From: an uncultured Gemmiger sp.
GTDB taxonomy: Bacteria; Bacillota; Clostridia; Oscillospirales; Ruminococcaceae
Assembly (NCBI GenBank): GCA_944386225.1
Contig: CALXAH010000003.1
Coordinates: 110,599 to 174,598 of the forward strand
DNA: 64,000 bases
Reading direction: 5' to 3'
The notes under the pieces were generated by a model, which was not told the origin of the DNA, did no database searches, and saw only the letters and a program-made list of their open reading frames with translations. Below are positions 16,887-24,435 of the stretch, one piece after another; within the stretch, counting starts at the first letter, position 1, and every line of letters begins with the position of its first letter. A program made the position numbers and the translations under genes.

Positions 16887-17138
16887 GGCCTCTCCTCCTT
16901 TCGTTTGTTCTGCGCGCCCTGTAACTTCCCGCATCCCACCCCCGGCCGTCTCCTGTGGCCGGGACCTGAGCAAAGGCGGCGCGCCGGTTTCCTTTGCCAC
17001 CGTCAGCATAGCACGGAGGGCGCCGGGCTTTCGCGGGCGAACACAAGGGCGCATCCGGGCGAACCGCTGGGCTTTTGCGGGCGCGGGGCCGGAACACGTC
17101 CAATTTATTACAAAAGAGTTTCGTTCCTTGGAAAGTAT
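16887..17138. other. Intergenic region upstream of the phage cassette
   Basis: About 250 bp between the divergent TerS-like and flavin-reductase genes. On the minus strand a weak extended -10-like TGCTATGCT occurs near 17009-17017 without a clear -35, so the cassette lacks an obvious strong promoter. I see no attachment-site repeat or further gene here. Confidence 0.5.
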
Positions 17139-17167
17139 TTGACATAAAAATGACGAGTTGCTATACT
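17139..17167 (+). promoter_or_regulatory. Near-consensus sigma-A promoter of the flavin-dependent reductase gene
   Basis: TTGACA (17139-17144) and TATACT (17162-17167) with a 17-bp spacer, about 70 bp before the start codon. This is one of the strongest promoters in the window and agrees with the strong codon bias of the gene. Confidence 0.9.
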
Positions 17168-17237
17168 CTCAGGCGGGGCAGTCCTGCGGACCGTCCCTGT
17201 TCGCTACATACGAATAACAGAAAAGGAGAATTTAGCC

Positions 17238-19136
17238 ATGAAGATGCATCAGACCGGCCGCAAGGCCGTATGCCTGATCCTGGCTCTGCTGATGGCCCTG
17301 AGCCTGGTGGCCTGCGGCCCCTCCAGCGAGAGCGCGGCTGCCGGCGCGCAGACCGCTACCGGCACCGCCAAGGGCTTCGGCGGCGACGTGACCGTCACCA
17401 TCACCGTGGAGAACGGCAAGATCACCGCCGCTTCCGCCGAGGGCGCTTCCGAGACCGAAGGCGTGGGCAGTGTTGCCGTTGAGCAGCTGCCCCAGCAGAT
17501 GGTGGACAGCCAGACCCTGGAGGTAGACGCCATCGCCGGCGCCACCGTTACCAGCACCGCTGTAGTGGAGGCCGCCAAGGCCGCCGTCAGCAGTCTGGGC
17601 CTGGATCCCGCTTCCTTCACCGGCAACGGCGGTTCTACCGCCGGTGAGGACGCCACCTACGACGCCGACGTGGTGGTCGTGGGCGCGGGCGGCGCGGGCA
17701 TGACCGCCGCCATCACCGCTGCCAAGGCCGGCAAGAGCGTTGTGGTCGTGGAGAGCATGGCCATGGTGGGCGGCAACTCTGTGCGCGCCACCGGCGGCAT
17801 GAACGCGGCCAAGACCGCCGCGCAGGACGCCAACGAGTTCACCGAGGAAGCCGGTGTGGAAAAGACCCTGGCTTCTCTGGCTGACTGGGCCGACAACGAG
17901 GCCATCACCGCCCTGGGCGAGACCGTCAAGACCCAGTGGGAGGAGTATCAGGCCAACCCCACCGGCTACTTTGACAGCACCGAGCTGTTCCAGCTGGATA
18001 CCCTGATCGGCGGCAAGGGCATCAACGATCCCGAGCTGGTGGCCACCCTGGTGAACAACAGCGCCGACAGCATCGACTGGCTGGCTTCCATCGGCATCGA
18101 ACTGCCCAGCGTGGGCAGCTTCGGCGGCGCTTCCGTCAAGCGCATCCATCGCCCGGTGAACGAGGAGGGCAAGACCCTCTCCGTGGGCAGCTACATGATC
18201 CCCATTCTGGAGCAGAACTGCAAGGATCTGGGCATTGAGATCCTGCTGAACACCAAGGCCAATGCCATCCTGACCGACGAGTCCGGCGCGGCTGTGGGCA
18301 TCACCGCCGAGGGCAAGGGCGGCAGCACCGTGACCGTGAACGCCAAGAGTGTGGTTCTGGCCACCGGCGGCTTCGGCGCCAACCTGGACATGGTCGTGGA
18401 GTACAAGCCCGACCTGGCCGGCTTCGCTTCCACCAACGCCCCGGGCGCTCAGGGTGAGGGCATCGCCATGGCCACCGCCATCGGCGCAGCCACCGTGGAT
18501 ATGGACCAGATCCAGATCCACCCCACCGTGGAAACCGAGACCGCCGCTCTGATCACCGAGGGTCTGCGCGGCGACGGCGCTATCCTGGTGAACGCCGAGG
18601 GCAAGCGCTTCTGCGACGAAGTGGGCACCCGCGACGCGGTCAGCGCCGCTGAGATCGCCCAGACCGGCGGCTACGCCTGGCTGGTGATCGACCAGAAGAT
18701 GGTGGACGCTTCCAGCGTTATCGCCGGCTACATCAAGAACGGCTACACCGTGCAGGGCGACACCTACGAGGCCCTGGCCGAGGCCATGGGCGTGCCCGCT
18801 GAGGACTTCGCCGCCACCATGGAAGCCTGGAACGGCTGCGTGGCTGCCGGTGAGGACGCCGAGTTCGGCCGCACCAGCTTCGCCGAGGCTCTGGACACCG
18901 CTCCCTACTACGCCATCAAGGTCAGCCCGGGCGTGCATCACACCATGGGCGGCCTGAAGATCAACACCGATACCCAGGTCCTGACCGAGGACGGTTCCGC
19001 CATCGCGGGCCTGTACGCGGCCGGTGAGGTTACCGGTGGTGTGCACGGCGCCAACCGTCTGGGCGGCAACGCCGTGGCCGACTTCGTGGTCTTTGGCCGT
19101 ATCGCCGGCCAGAACGCCGCGGACTACGCTGCGTAA
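17238..19136 (+). CDS. Extracellular flavin-dependent reductase lipoprotein (fumarate-reductase-like, FMN-binding plus FAD domains)
   Basis: The 632-residue protein has a lipobox ending at Cys26, an FMN-binding domain (about 45-120) with a DAIAGATVT motif (97-105) of the type that receives covalent FMN, and a FAD domain with VGAGGAG (about 146) and fumarate-reductase motifs HHTMGG and GANRLGG near the C-terminus. Such proteins sit on the outer face and reduce fumarate, urocanate or similar acceptors with electrons from membrane flavins; the acceptor is not evident. Arginine codons are CGC or CGT, with no CGG seen, unlike neighbouring genes, which suggests high expression. FMN transferase (ApbE) must be encoded elsewhere. 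Confidence 0.9.
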   Translation: MKMHQTGRKAVCLILALLMALSLVACGPSSESAAAGAQTATGTAKGFGGDVTVTITVENGKITAASAEGASETEGVGSVAVEQLPQQMVDSQTLEVDAIAGATVTSTAVVEAAKAAVSSLGLDPASFTGNGGSTAGEDATYDADVVVVGAGGAGMTAAITAAKAGKSVVVVESMAMVGGNSVRATGGMNAAKTAAQDANEFTEEAGVEKTLASLADWADNEAITALGETVKTQWEEYQANPTGYFDSTELFQLDTLIGGKGINDPELVATLVNNSADSIDWLASIGIELPSVGSFGGASVKRIHRPVNEEGKTLSVGSYMIPILEQNCKDLGIEILLNTKANAILTDESGAAVGITAEGKGGSTVTVNAKSVVLATGGFGANLDMVVEYKPDLAGFASTNAPGAQGEGIAMATAIGAATVDMDQIQIHPTVETETAALITEGLRGDGAILVNAEGKRFCDEVGTRDAVSAAEIAQTGGYAWLVIDQKMVDASSVIAGYIKNGYTVQGDTYEALAEAMGVPAEDFAATMEAWNGCVAAGEDAEFGRTSFAEALDTAPYYAIKVSPGVHHTMGGLKINTDTQVLTEDGSAIAGLYAAGEVTGGVHGANRLGGNAVADFVVFGRIAGQNAADYAA

Positions 19137-19149
19137 GCCTGCAAATCAA

Positions 19150-19184
19150 AAAAGGGACGCGCTCTGTACGAGCGCGTCCCTTTT
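19150..19184. terminator. Bidirectional intrinsic terminator after the flavin-dependent reductase gene
   Basis: A 14-bp perfect stem (19150-19163 with 19171-19184) with a 7-nt loop and T runs on both strands. Confidence 0.9.
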
Positions 19185-19200
19185 GTTATGCAAAAAAAGA

Positions 19201-19246
19201 TCCGGGGAAGACAACGTCTCCCCCGGACCCCCGGAAATCAAGTATT
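19201..19246. repeat. Partial two-hairpin palindromic element
   Basis: A hairpin (19201-19212 with 19216-19227, one mismatch, GGGG arm and CCCCC arm, AAC loop) is followed by CCCCCGGAAAT and a small GAAAT/ATTTC hairpin. The same order (C-rich hairpin, CCCCC, GAAAT, second hairpin) occurs at 52946-53006. It lies between convergent genes. Confidence 0.55.
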
Positions 19247-19258
19247 TCATTCGCTATG

Positions 19259-19687
19259 TTACATTTCCAGATCCACCGGCTCAGCGTCCAGCTTCTGTTT
19301 CATGAACTCCACCAGCATATCCGCAGGGAACACCGGTTCCTTGTACCCGAAGGCCTCCCGCAAAAAGATCAGGGTCACGGTGGTGCGGCGGCCCGGATCC
19401 AGCCGCAGCTGGTACAGGGTGTCCAGCGGCTGGGCGGTGGGGTTGTGCCGGGTGAAATGCAGCAGAAAGCTGCCGTCCGGATCCCGGCGCAGGGTGTAGG
19501 CAAAGATGTCCTGCTCCCCGTGGCGGGCCAGCGCGTCCATGCAGTCGTCCAGCGGCCAGTCGGTGCGGTAGATGGTGGTGCCGGACGCACCGGGCGCACC
19601 GCGCCGCTGCCGGTCGCGCCGGGAGATAAACCAGATGCAGAGCGCCAGCCCCAGCAGGGCCAGCACCAGGGAAACAATCGGGGGCAT
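19259..19687 (-). CDS. Unidentified small membrane-anchored protein
   Basis: The 142-residue protein has one N-terminal membrane segment (about residues 4-22) followed by a basic SRRDRQRR stop-transfer stretch, so the remainder is probably cytoplasmic. The soluble part is mixed alpha/beta with no motif I recognise. The start at 19687 follows GGAAAGGAGG. It is a lone minus-strand gene that starts back to back with the membrane protein gene at 19790. Confidence 0.7.
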   Translation of the reverse strand: MPPIVSLVLALLGLALCIWFISRRDRQRRGAPGASGTTIYRTDWPLDDCMDALARHGEQDIFAYTLRRDPDGSFLLHFTRHNPTAQPLDTLYQLRLDPGRRTTVTLIFLREAFGYKEPVFPADMLVEFMKQKLDAEPVDLEM

Positions 19688-19717
19688 GGGGGCCTCCTTT
19701 CCAGAATTGTCGAACTA

Positions 19718-19726
19718 TGCTATAAT
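19718..19726 (+). promoter_or_regulatory. Extended -10 promoter of the 19790-20314 gene
   Basis: TGC immediately precedes a consensus TATAAT (19721-19726). No good -35 box is present, which is typical for extended -10 promoters. Confidence 0.65.
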
Positions 19727-19789
19727 GAAATGGTTATGCCTTTTCTTTTTATTATACCGCAACCCTGCGCGTTTGCAAGGAGGTTTCCC

Positions 19790-20314
19790 ATGTCGCTGAC
19801 CCTTACCCGCAAGACCTACTACCTGCTGGGCATCCTGGCGGTGGCCTGCAATATGTTCAACGCGATTCTGCTGCTTACCGGTTCGTCGCCGCTGGCGCTG
19901 GGTGAAAACATCGCCTTTGTGCTTACCGGGATGATGCTGCTGTTCCTGGCGGCGCTGCGGAATATCCCCGGCTCGGAGAAAGCCCGGTATTTTCTCAGTT
20001 TTGTGCTGCTGCTGGCCGGGCCCGCCAGCCTGACCACCTACGCCCCCATCAACCGGGCGCTGCTGGGCGGCTGCTGGGCGAACCTTGCCTGGATGGAATA
20101 CAGCCGCCTGCGCCGGGAAGACCCGGCCAAGGCGGGCCCCTTCGGCGGTGCGGTGGCGGCGGTGTGTCTGTGCGAACTGGCCCAGACCCTGCTGCTTCTG
20201 GCCCCTGAGATGACCGATCTGATCAAGATGGCCTATAACCTGATGTTCTTTGCCTGCACCCTGGCCCGGGGCTGGGCGCTGGTGGCGCTGTACCGCCAGG
20301 CGGCCCGGCAGTAA
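19790..20314 (+). CDS. Unidentified polytopic membrane protein
   Basis: The 174-residue protein is almost wholly hydrophobic, with about six predicted membrane segments and short charged loops (NIPGSEKAR, YSRLRREDPAK). The start is fixed by GCAAGGAGGTTT before ATG 19790. No transport or enzyme motif is visible. It is followed after 55 bp by a lipoprotein gene on the same strand with no terminator between, so the two may be co-transcribed. Confidence 0.75.
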   Translation: MSLTLTRKTYYLLGILAVACNMFNAILLLTGSSPLALGENIAFVLTGMMLLFLAALRNIPGSEKARYFLSFVLLLAGPASLTTYAPINRALLGGCWANLAWMEYSRLRREDPAKAGPFGGAVAAVCLCELAQTLLLLAPEMTDLIKMAYNLMFFACTLARGWALVALYRQAARQ

Positions 20315-20369
20315 TGGCCGCATCAACCGGCCTTTGCGCGCATACACATACCTTTGCGAGGTGAACCCC

Positions 20370-21602
20370 ATGAAGATCCGTTTTCGTCTGGCCGCCGCCG
20401 TGCTGGCGCTGGCACTCACCGCCGGCTGCGCCGCCGCGCCGGCGTCCTCATCCGTATCCGAACCGCCCGTTTCCGAGCCTGCCGCCACCCCGCAGGCCGA
20501 ACCCACCGAAGAGATCCGGGCCATGTGGATCAGCTACAAGGAATGGGAAACCATGGACTTTTCCAGCGAGGCCGCCTTCACCGAACAGGCTGCCCGGCTG
20601 ATGGCCAACAGCGCCGACCTGGGGATGAACCGGGTGCTGGTGCAGGTGCGCCCCTTTGCGGACGCGATCTATCCCAGCGAGCTGTTCCCCTGGAGCGATC
20701 TGTGCACCGGCACCCAGGGGCAGGACCCGGGCTATGACCCGCTGGCCATCCTGGTGGAACAGGCCCACAGCGCGGGCCTTGCCATTGAAGCCTGGGTGAA
20801 CCCCTACCGGGTGCGGCTGAATGCCAGCTACCCGGCCGGGGAACTGGCCGCAGATAACCCGGCGGTGCTGCATCCGGACTGGGCCAAGGAGGCAAACGGC
20901 GGGATCTATCTGGATCCGGCCAACCCGGAGGTGCAGGCCTACATCGCCGAGGGCGTGCAGGAGATCCTGGACAACTACCCGGTGGACGGCATCCATTTTG
21001 ACGATTACTTCTACCCCACCACCGACGAAAGCTTTGACGAGGCGGAATACGCCGCCTCCGGCACCGACCTGCCGCTGGCGGACTGGCGGCGGGAGAACGT
21101 GAACAGCCTGGTAAGCCTGGTCTACCGCACGGTCAAGGAGGCCAGCCCCACGGCGGTGTTCGGCATCAGCCCCCAGGGCAACCCGGACAACAACTACAAC
21201 GGCCAGTACAGCGACGTGGGCCTGTGGATGAGCACCCCGGGCTATCTGGACTATGTGATGCCGCAGATCTACTGGGGCTTCGGCTATACCCTCCAGAGCG
21301 GCAGCGACCGGTTCGCCTTTGAGAACATCGTGGCGGAGTGGGCGGCCATGCCCCGGGCGGACAGCGTGGCCCTCTGCGCCGGGCTGGGCGCCTACCGCAT
21401 CGGCGACGGGGACGGCGGCAGCAACGAGAACAGCACCAGCCAGTGGCAGACCGGCTGCAACCTGGCCAGCCAGGTGGAAGGGCTGCGGGCCGCCGGGCTG
21501 GACGGCTATGCGCTGTACCGGTACGCTTCCCTGTTTGACAACGCCGCCTGGAGCGATCTGGCCGCCCGGGAATGCGAAGCCCTGCGCCAGGCGAACGCAT
21601 AA
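20370..21602 (+). CDS. Lipoprotein with glycosyl-hydrolase-like (GHL10/DUF187) domain
   Basis: The 410-residue protein has a signal peptide with lipobox LTAGC (Cys20), a Pro/Ser/Glu-rich spacer, then a TIM-barrel-like domain from about residue 50. Family features are EIRAMWISYKEW at the domain start, MNRVLVQVRPFADAIYPS, IEAWVNPYR, the acidic GIHFDDYFYP (about 207-216) and VMPQIYWGF. Proteins of this family are thought to cut glycans outside the cell, though their reaction is poorly defined. It is anchored on the outer membrane face. The start at 20370 has a GCGAGGTGA site. Confidence 0.85.
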   Translation: MKIRFRLAAAVLALALTAGCAAAPASSSVSEPPVSEPAATPQAEPTEEIRAMWISYKEWETMDFSSEAAFTEQAARLMANSADLGMNRVLVQVRPFADAIYPSELFPWSDLCTGTQGQDPGYDPLAILVEQAHSAGLAIEAWVNPYRVRLNASYPAGELAADNPAVLHPDWAKEANGGIYLDPANPEVQAYIAEGVQEILDNYPVDGIHFDDYFYPTTDESFDEAEYAASGTDLPLADWRRENVNSLVSLVYRTVKEASPTAVFGISPQGNPDNNYNGQYSDVGLWMSTPGYLDYVMPQIYWGFGYTLQSGSDRFAFENIVAEWAAMPRADSVALCAGLGAYRIGDGDGGSNENSTSQWQTGCNLASQVEGLRAAGLDGYALYRYASLFDNAAWSDLAARECEALRQANA

Positions 21603-21653
21603 AATGAAAATCCGGCAAAATCCGCCCGGCGCGGCTTGCACCGGCGGGATTTG

Positions 21654-21662
21654 TGGTATACT
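21654..21662 (+). promoter_or_regulatory. Extended -10 promoter of the lipoprotein gene at 21752
   Basis: TGG precedes TATACT (21657-21662); a TTGCAC (21636-21641) lies only 15 bp upstream. The roughly 80-nt leader contains a CGCGGC/GCCGCG hairpin and a run of C and G palindromes near 21713-21731. Confidence 0.6.
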
Positions 21663-21751
21663 ATTACCATAGCACCGTTTTGCACGCGGCATACGCCGCG
21701 GGAGGTTGAACGATCCCGGGGCCCCGGGCCCCGCAACCAGGAGGTTATTCG

Positions 21752-22306
21752 ATGAAACATACGCGACTCTTTGCCCTGCTGCTGGCGCTGGCGCTGTGTG
21801 CCGCGCTGCTGGCGGGCTGTTCCGGCAGTTCCGAGGACGAGGACGTGGCCGATGAGATTCATGCCACGGCGGGCGGCAGCGTCACCCTGCCGGAGGGCTT
21901 CTCCGCGTCCGGCAGCTTTACTTCGCAGGTATCCGGCGACGCGCTGTACGCCACCTTCAGCTTCAGCGGCGCCCAGAAAAAGGAAACCGGATACTTCTCC
22001 CCCGCGGGCACCAGCATCACCGTGACCGCCTTTGCCACCACCGAGAACCAGTACAACAAGGAATTCAAGTTTGCCCTGTGGCAGAAGGTGGACGGCGGCA
22101 TGTCCTATGTGTCCGGTACCACCGTGTACTACACTGCCGACGGCAGCTGCTATACCTACACCTACGAAGGGCTGGATCCCAATTCCCAGTACCGGCTGGC
22201 CATCTCCCACGACAGCCCCAGCTATGTGGTGTCCGGCCAGTTCGCGGTGACCGGCCTGGCCACCGCCACCCAGAGTGACGAGGAGCTGGACGAAGAAAAC
22301 GCCTGA
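21752..22306 (+). CDS. Unidentified small lipoprotein
   Basis: The 184-residue protein has a signal peptide with a lipobox ending at Cys23, an acidic SGSSEDEDVADE linker and a beta-rich domain with many Thr, Tyr and Ser. The acidic tail QSDEELDEENA closes it. The pattern (TVYYTADGSCYTYTYEGLD) suggests a small beta-sandwich, but I recognise no family. It is a single-gene unit between its own promoter and a strong terminator. Confidence 0.75.
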   Translation: MKHTRLFALLLALALCAALLAGCSGSSEDEDVADEIHATAGGSVTLPEGFSASGSFTSQVSGDALYATFSFSGAQKKETGYFSPAGTSITVTAFATTENQYNKEFKFALWQKVDGGMSYVSGTTVYYTADGSCYTYTYEGLDPNSQYRLAISHDSPSYVVSGQFAVTGLATATQSDEELDEENA

Positions 22307-22313
22307 TCCATCC

Positions 22314-22350
22314 GCAGGGACGCGCTTTTGCAGCGCGTCCCTGCTTTTTT
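22314..22350 (+). terminator. Intrinsic terminator after the lipoprotein gene
   Basis: A 13-bp stem (22314-22326 with 22332-22344) followed by six T. Confidence 0.9.
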
Positions 22351-22355
22351 GTGTG

Positions 22356-22403
22356 CGGCGAAGTTTTCCACACAAAGCCGCCCGACTGTGGAAAACTTCG
22401 CCG
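22356..22403. repeat. 17-bp inverted repeat containing two DnaA-box-like sites (copy 1)
   Basis: Arms 22356-22372 and 22387-22403 are perfect inverted copies separated by 14 bp. The inner ten bases of each arm form GTTTTCCACA / TGTGGAAAAC, and the same unit with the same 14-bp spacer recurs at 59533-59566. TTTTCCACA differs by one base from the DnaA box TTATCCACA. The following TTTTG could also let it act as a terminator. Confidence 0.7.
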
Positions 22404-22481
22404 TTTTGTTCCGCATCACAAACTTTGCAGGTTTTGCTGCGGACGATCCGCCCGTTTGCGCCCCGAAACCCGTCGAAATAA

Positions 22482-22553
22482 CAACCTATAGTTGGGCTTT
22501 TCCGGGTGAAACAACTAATTGTTGTTGACTTGTCCGGACAGCTGTGCTATCGT
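22482..22553 (+). promoter_or_regulatory. Promoter with two CAAC-N5-GTTG operators, upstream of the sigma-like regulator
   Basis: TTGACT (22525-22530) and an extended -10 TGC-TATCGT (22548-22553) are spaced 17 bp. Two palindromes CAAC-N5-GTTG lie at 22482-22494 and 22512-22524, centres 30 bp apart (about three helix turns); the second abuts the -35 box. This is the layout of a regulated promoter. The binding protein is unknown; self-control by the downstream gene is possible. Confidence 0.6.
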
Positions 22554-22655
22554 TGTACTAAACAAGACAGCGGTACACCCCACCGGCGAGGGAAGGAGAA
22601 CGGGGATTTTGGCGGCGGCCGCCGCCTGCATGCCAGCACAAAAGAGGAGGGCTTA

Positions 22656-23165
22656 ATGGAAACGATCGGATATGAACAGAAGCAGGCGCTGCACCGGGCC
22701 GAGCTGGCGGCCCTGGGGCGTGCGCAGCGAAAATCCGCCGAACCGGGCGAGGCGCTGCCGGTAACGGCGGCAGACCGGCGGGAACAGGTGCAGCAGTTTC
22801 TGCGCCGGTACCGGCAGGCGGTGGCACAGGCAGAGGATCTGGCGGGCGAGGTACAGGCGCTGCGCCTGCTGGAGGACCGGCTGGGCAGCACGCTGCCGCC
22901 CTCCAGCCCGGCGCTGGCCCGGCTGGAACAGCTGACCGCGCAGCTGGAGGATCAGCTGGCCCGCTGCCTGGACATCCGCACCCAGGTGGAGCGGGTGATC
23001 CAGGCGGTGGGCGACGAGCAGCAGCAGCGGATTCTGCAGCTGCGGTACATACGGGGCATGACCTGGGAAAGGATCGGCCATACCCTGACCCTGGACGAGC
23101 GCTGGGTGCGCCGTCTGCATACCAAAACCCTGGACAGCCTGGCCCGGCATATGCCGCCGCTGTAA
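22656..23165 (+). CDS. Phage-type sigma-70 region-4-like transcription regulator (DUF1492/ArpU/RinA-like)
   Basis: The 169-residue protein has a helical N-terminus rich in Arg, Glu and Gln (about 1-115), then a region ILQLRYIRGMTWERIGHTLT and a helix-turn-helix ending near residue 160, which resembles sigma factor region 4. Proteins of this type in Gram-positive prophages switch on the late (packaging and structural) genes and usually sit just before the terminase. Here it stands alone about 5.8 kb from the phage cassette and on the other strand. The start follows AAGAGGAGGG. A link to the cassette is an inference. Confidence 0.7.
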   Translation: METIGYEQKQALHRAELAALGRAQRKSAEPGEALPVTAADRREQVQQFLRRYRQAVAQAEDLAGEVQALRLLEDRLGSTLPPSSPALARLEQLTAQLEDQLARCLDIRTQVERVIQAVGDEQQQRILQLRYIRGMTWERIGHTLTLDERWVRRLHTKTLDSLARHMPPL

Positions 23166-23213
23166 GGGCGGCAATAATGCTAAATCTGGGGACCAGTCCC
23201 CAGACCCCATCCT

Positions 23214-23246
23214 GCGGGACGGATTTCTCCGTCCCGCTGTTTTTTT
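23214..23246 (+). terminator. Intrinsic terminator of the sigma-like regulator gene
   Basis: A 10-bp stem (23214-23223 with 23228-23237) followed by TG and seven T. An additional hairpin (23187-23194 with 23197-23204) precedes it. Confidence 0.85.
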
Positions 23247-23249
23247 GCG

Positions 23250-23283
23250 CAAAATAAAAGTGCGGGACGATATATCGTCCCGC
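23250..23283 (-). terminator. Perfect 22-bp palindrome acting as end of the histidine operon transcript
   Basis: The palindrome 23262-23283 (eleven-base arms, GCGGGACGATA and its complement) is followed on the minus strand by a T-rich CTTTTATTTTG. It is the first terminator-like site downstream of hisJ, so the operon transcript would carry the 94-bp repeats in its 3' untranslated region. Confidence 0.65.
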
Positions 23284-23300
23284 GTGTTGGGGTATGGGGG

Positions 23301-23582
23301 CCGGGTCCGCGAAGCGGCCGGGTCTCCAGTGGAGACCCGGACCGGCAGGGCGGTCTGCGAAGCAGAGCGGGCGCATCCTTGACGCGCCCGCAGCCCGGGT
23401 CCGCGAAGCGGCCGGGTCTCCGGTGGAGACCCGGACCGGCAGGGCGGTCTGCGAAGCAGAGCGGGCGCATCCTTGACGCGCCCGCAGCCCGGGTCCGCAA
23501 AGCGGCCGGGGCTCCGGTGGAGCCCCGGACCGGCAGGGCGGTCTGCGAAGCAGAGCGGGCGCATCCTTGACGCGCCCGCAGC
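23301..23582. repeat. Three tandem 94-bp repeats with internal palindromes
   Basis: Units start at 23301, 23395 and 23489 and are nearly identical; the third has a few changes. Each unit contains a palindrome with about ten-base arms (CCGGGTCTCC ... GGAGACCCGG), a CTGCGAAGCAG hairpin and a GCGGGCG ... CGCCCGC hairpin. The region lies between the end of hisJ and its terminator and would be transcribed. There are no variable spacers, so it is not a CRISPR array. Confidence 0.9.
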
Positions 23583-23610
23583 CCGCTGGCCCCATATTGG
23601 CCCTGTTCCG

Positions 23611-24435
23611 TTATACGGCAGGCAGCGGCCCTTCCGCAAAGCCCCGGGCCGTCAGATACCAGCAGCTGGAAAAGCCGCAGTCCCGGGCCAGCCGCACCGC
23701 CTCCCGATACCCGTACAGCACCGTTTCGGCGCTGTGGGTATCGCTGGAAAGGGTGATCCGCCCGCCCTTGTCCGCCAGCCGCCGCAGCAGGAACGTCGCC
23801 GGATAGGGCGCCGTGCGGTATCCCCGGCTGATGGCCCCGGTGTTGATCTCAAAGATGCGCTCCCGGCCCGTCAGTTCGTCCAGCGCCGCAAAGGCCGCCT
23901 CCCGGTAGGCCGGGTCACCCTCGTCAAACTGGGCCCCGTTCTCGTTGAACTTGGTGATCAGGTCAAAATGCCCCACGATCTCCCCGCCGGTCACGGTGTC
24001 CACCCGGGCCACCCGCTCATAGTAAGCCCGGGCCAGGGCGTTCCAGTCCCCGCCGAACCAGCGCTGTACCCCGCTTGCCAGGGTGGCCGCGCTCTCGTCC
24101 AGCGGCAGCAGCGTCCCGTCCGGCAGGGGCAGACAGTGCACCGAACCGATCTTGTAGTCCCAGTCCGGCCCGGTATCCGGGGAACAGAAATCCTGTTCCA
24201 GCCCCAGATATACCTCCATCCGCCCGGCGTATCCGGCTTTCAGCTCCATCACCGCCCGGCGGTAGTCCGCCACCCGGGCCGGATCCATGCACCAGACCTC
24301 CTGCCCCGGCAGCGGCGAATGGCCCGAAAACCCGATTGCCCCGCACCCGGCCGCAAAGGCCGCAGCCGCCATGGCAGCGGGGCTGTCCGCCCCGTCGCAG
24401 AAATGGGTATGGCAGTGCAGGGTCTGGGGTTTCAT
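23611..24435 (-). CDS. hisJ: Histidinol-phosphatase (PHP family)
   Basis: The enzyme removes phosphate from histidinol phosphate, the penultimate substrate in histidine synthesis. The 274-residue protein starts with the PHP metal-binding motif HCHTHFCDG and continues with GFSGHSPLP, GLEQDF, VGHFDLI and the C-terminal SSDTHSAE, the histidine and aspartate clusters that hold the metal centre. It overlaps hisIE by 4 bp (ATGA), so translation is coupled. It ends the operon. Confidence 0.92.
   Translation of the reverse strand: MKPQTLHCHTHFCDGADSPAAMAAAAFAAGCGAIGFSGHSPLPGQEVWCMDPARVADYRRAVMELKAGYAGRMEVYLGLEQDFCSPDTGPDWDYKIGSVHCLPLPDGTLLPLDESAATLASGVQRWFGGDWNALARAYYERVARVDTVTGGEIVGHFDLITKFNENGAQFDEGDPAYREAAFAALDELTGRERIFEINTGAISRGYRTAPYPATFLLRRLADKGGRITLSSDTHSAETVLYGYREAVRLARDCGFSSCWYLTARGFAEGPLPAV

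Noticed and set aside
16887-17054. Longer TerS start at 17054
   Set aside because: The extra 56 residues are Arg/Pro/Gly-rich without a helix-turn-helix, and the strong ribosome site is at the 16886 start.
22356-22403. Replication origin because of DnaA-like boxes
   Set aside because: Only two boxes, no A/T-rich unwinding region, and no dnaA, dnaN, gyrB or recF nearby.
23301-23582. CRISPR array
   Set aside because: The units are identical over their whole 94 bp with no variable spacers, and no cas genes are near.
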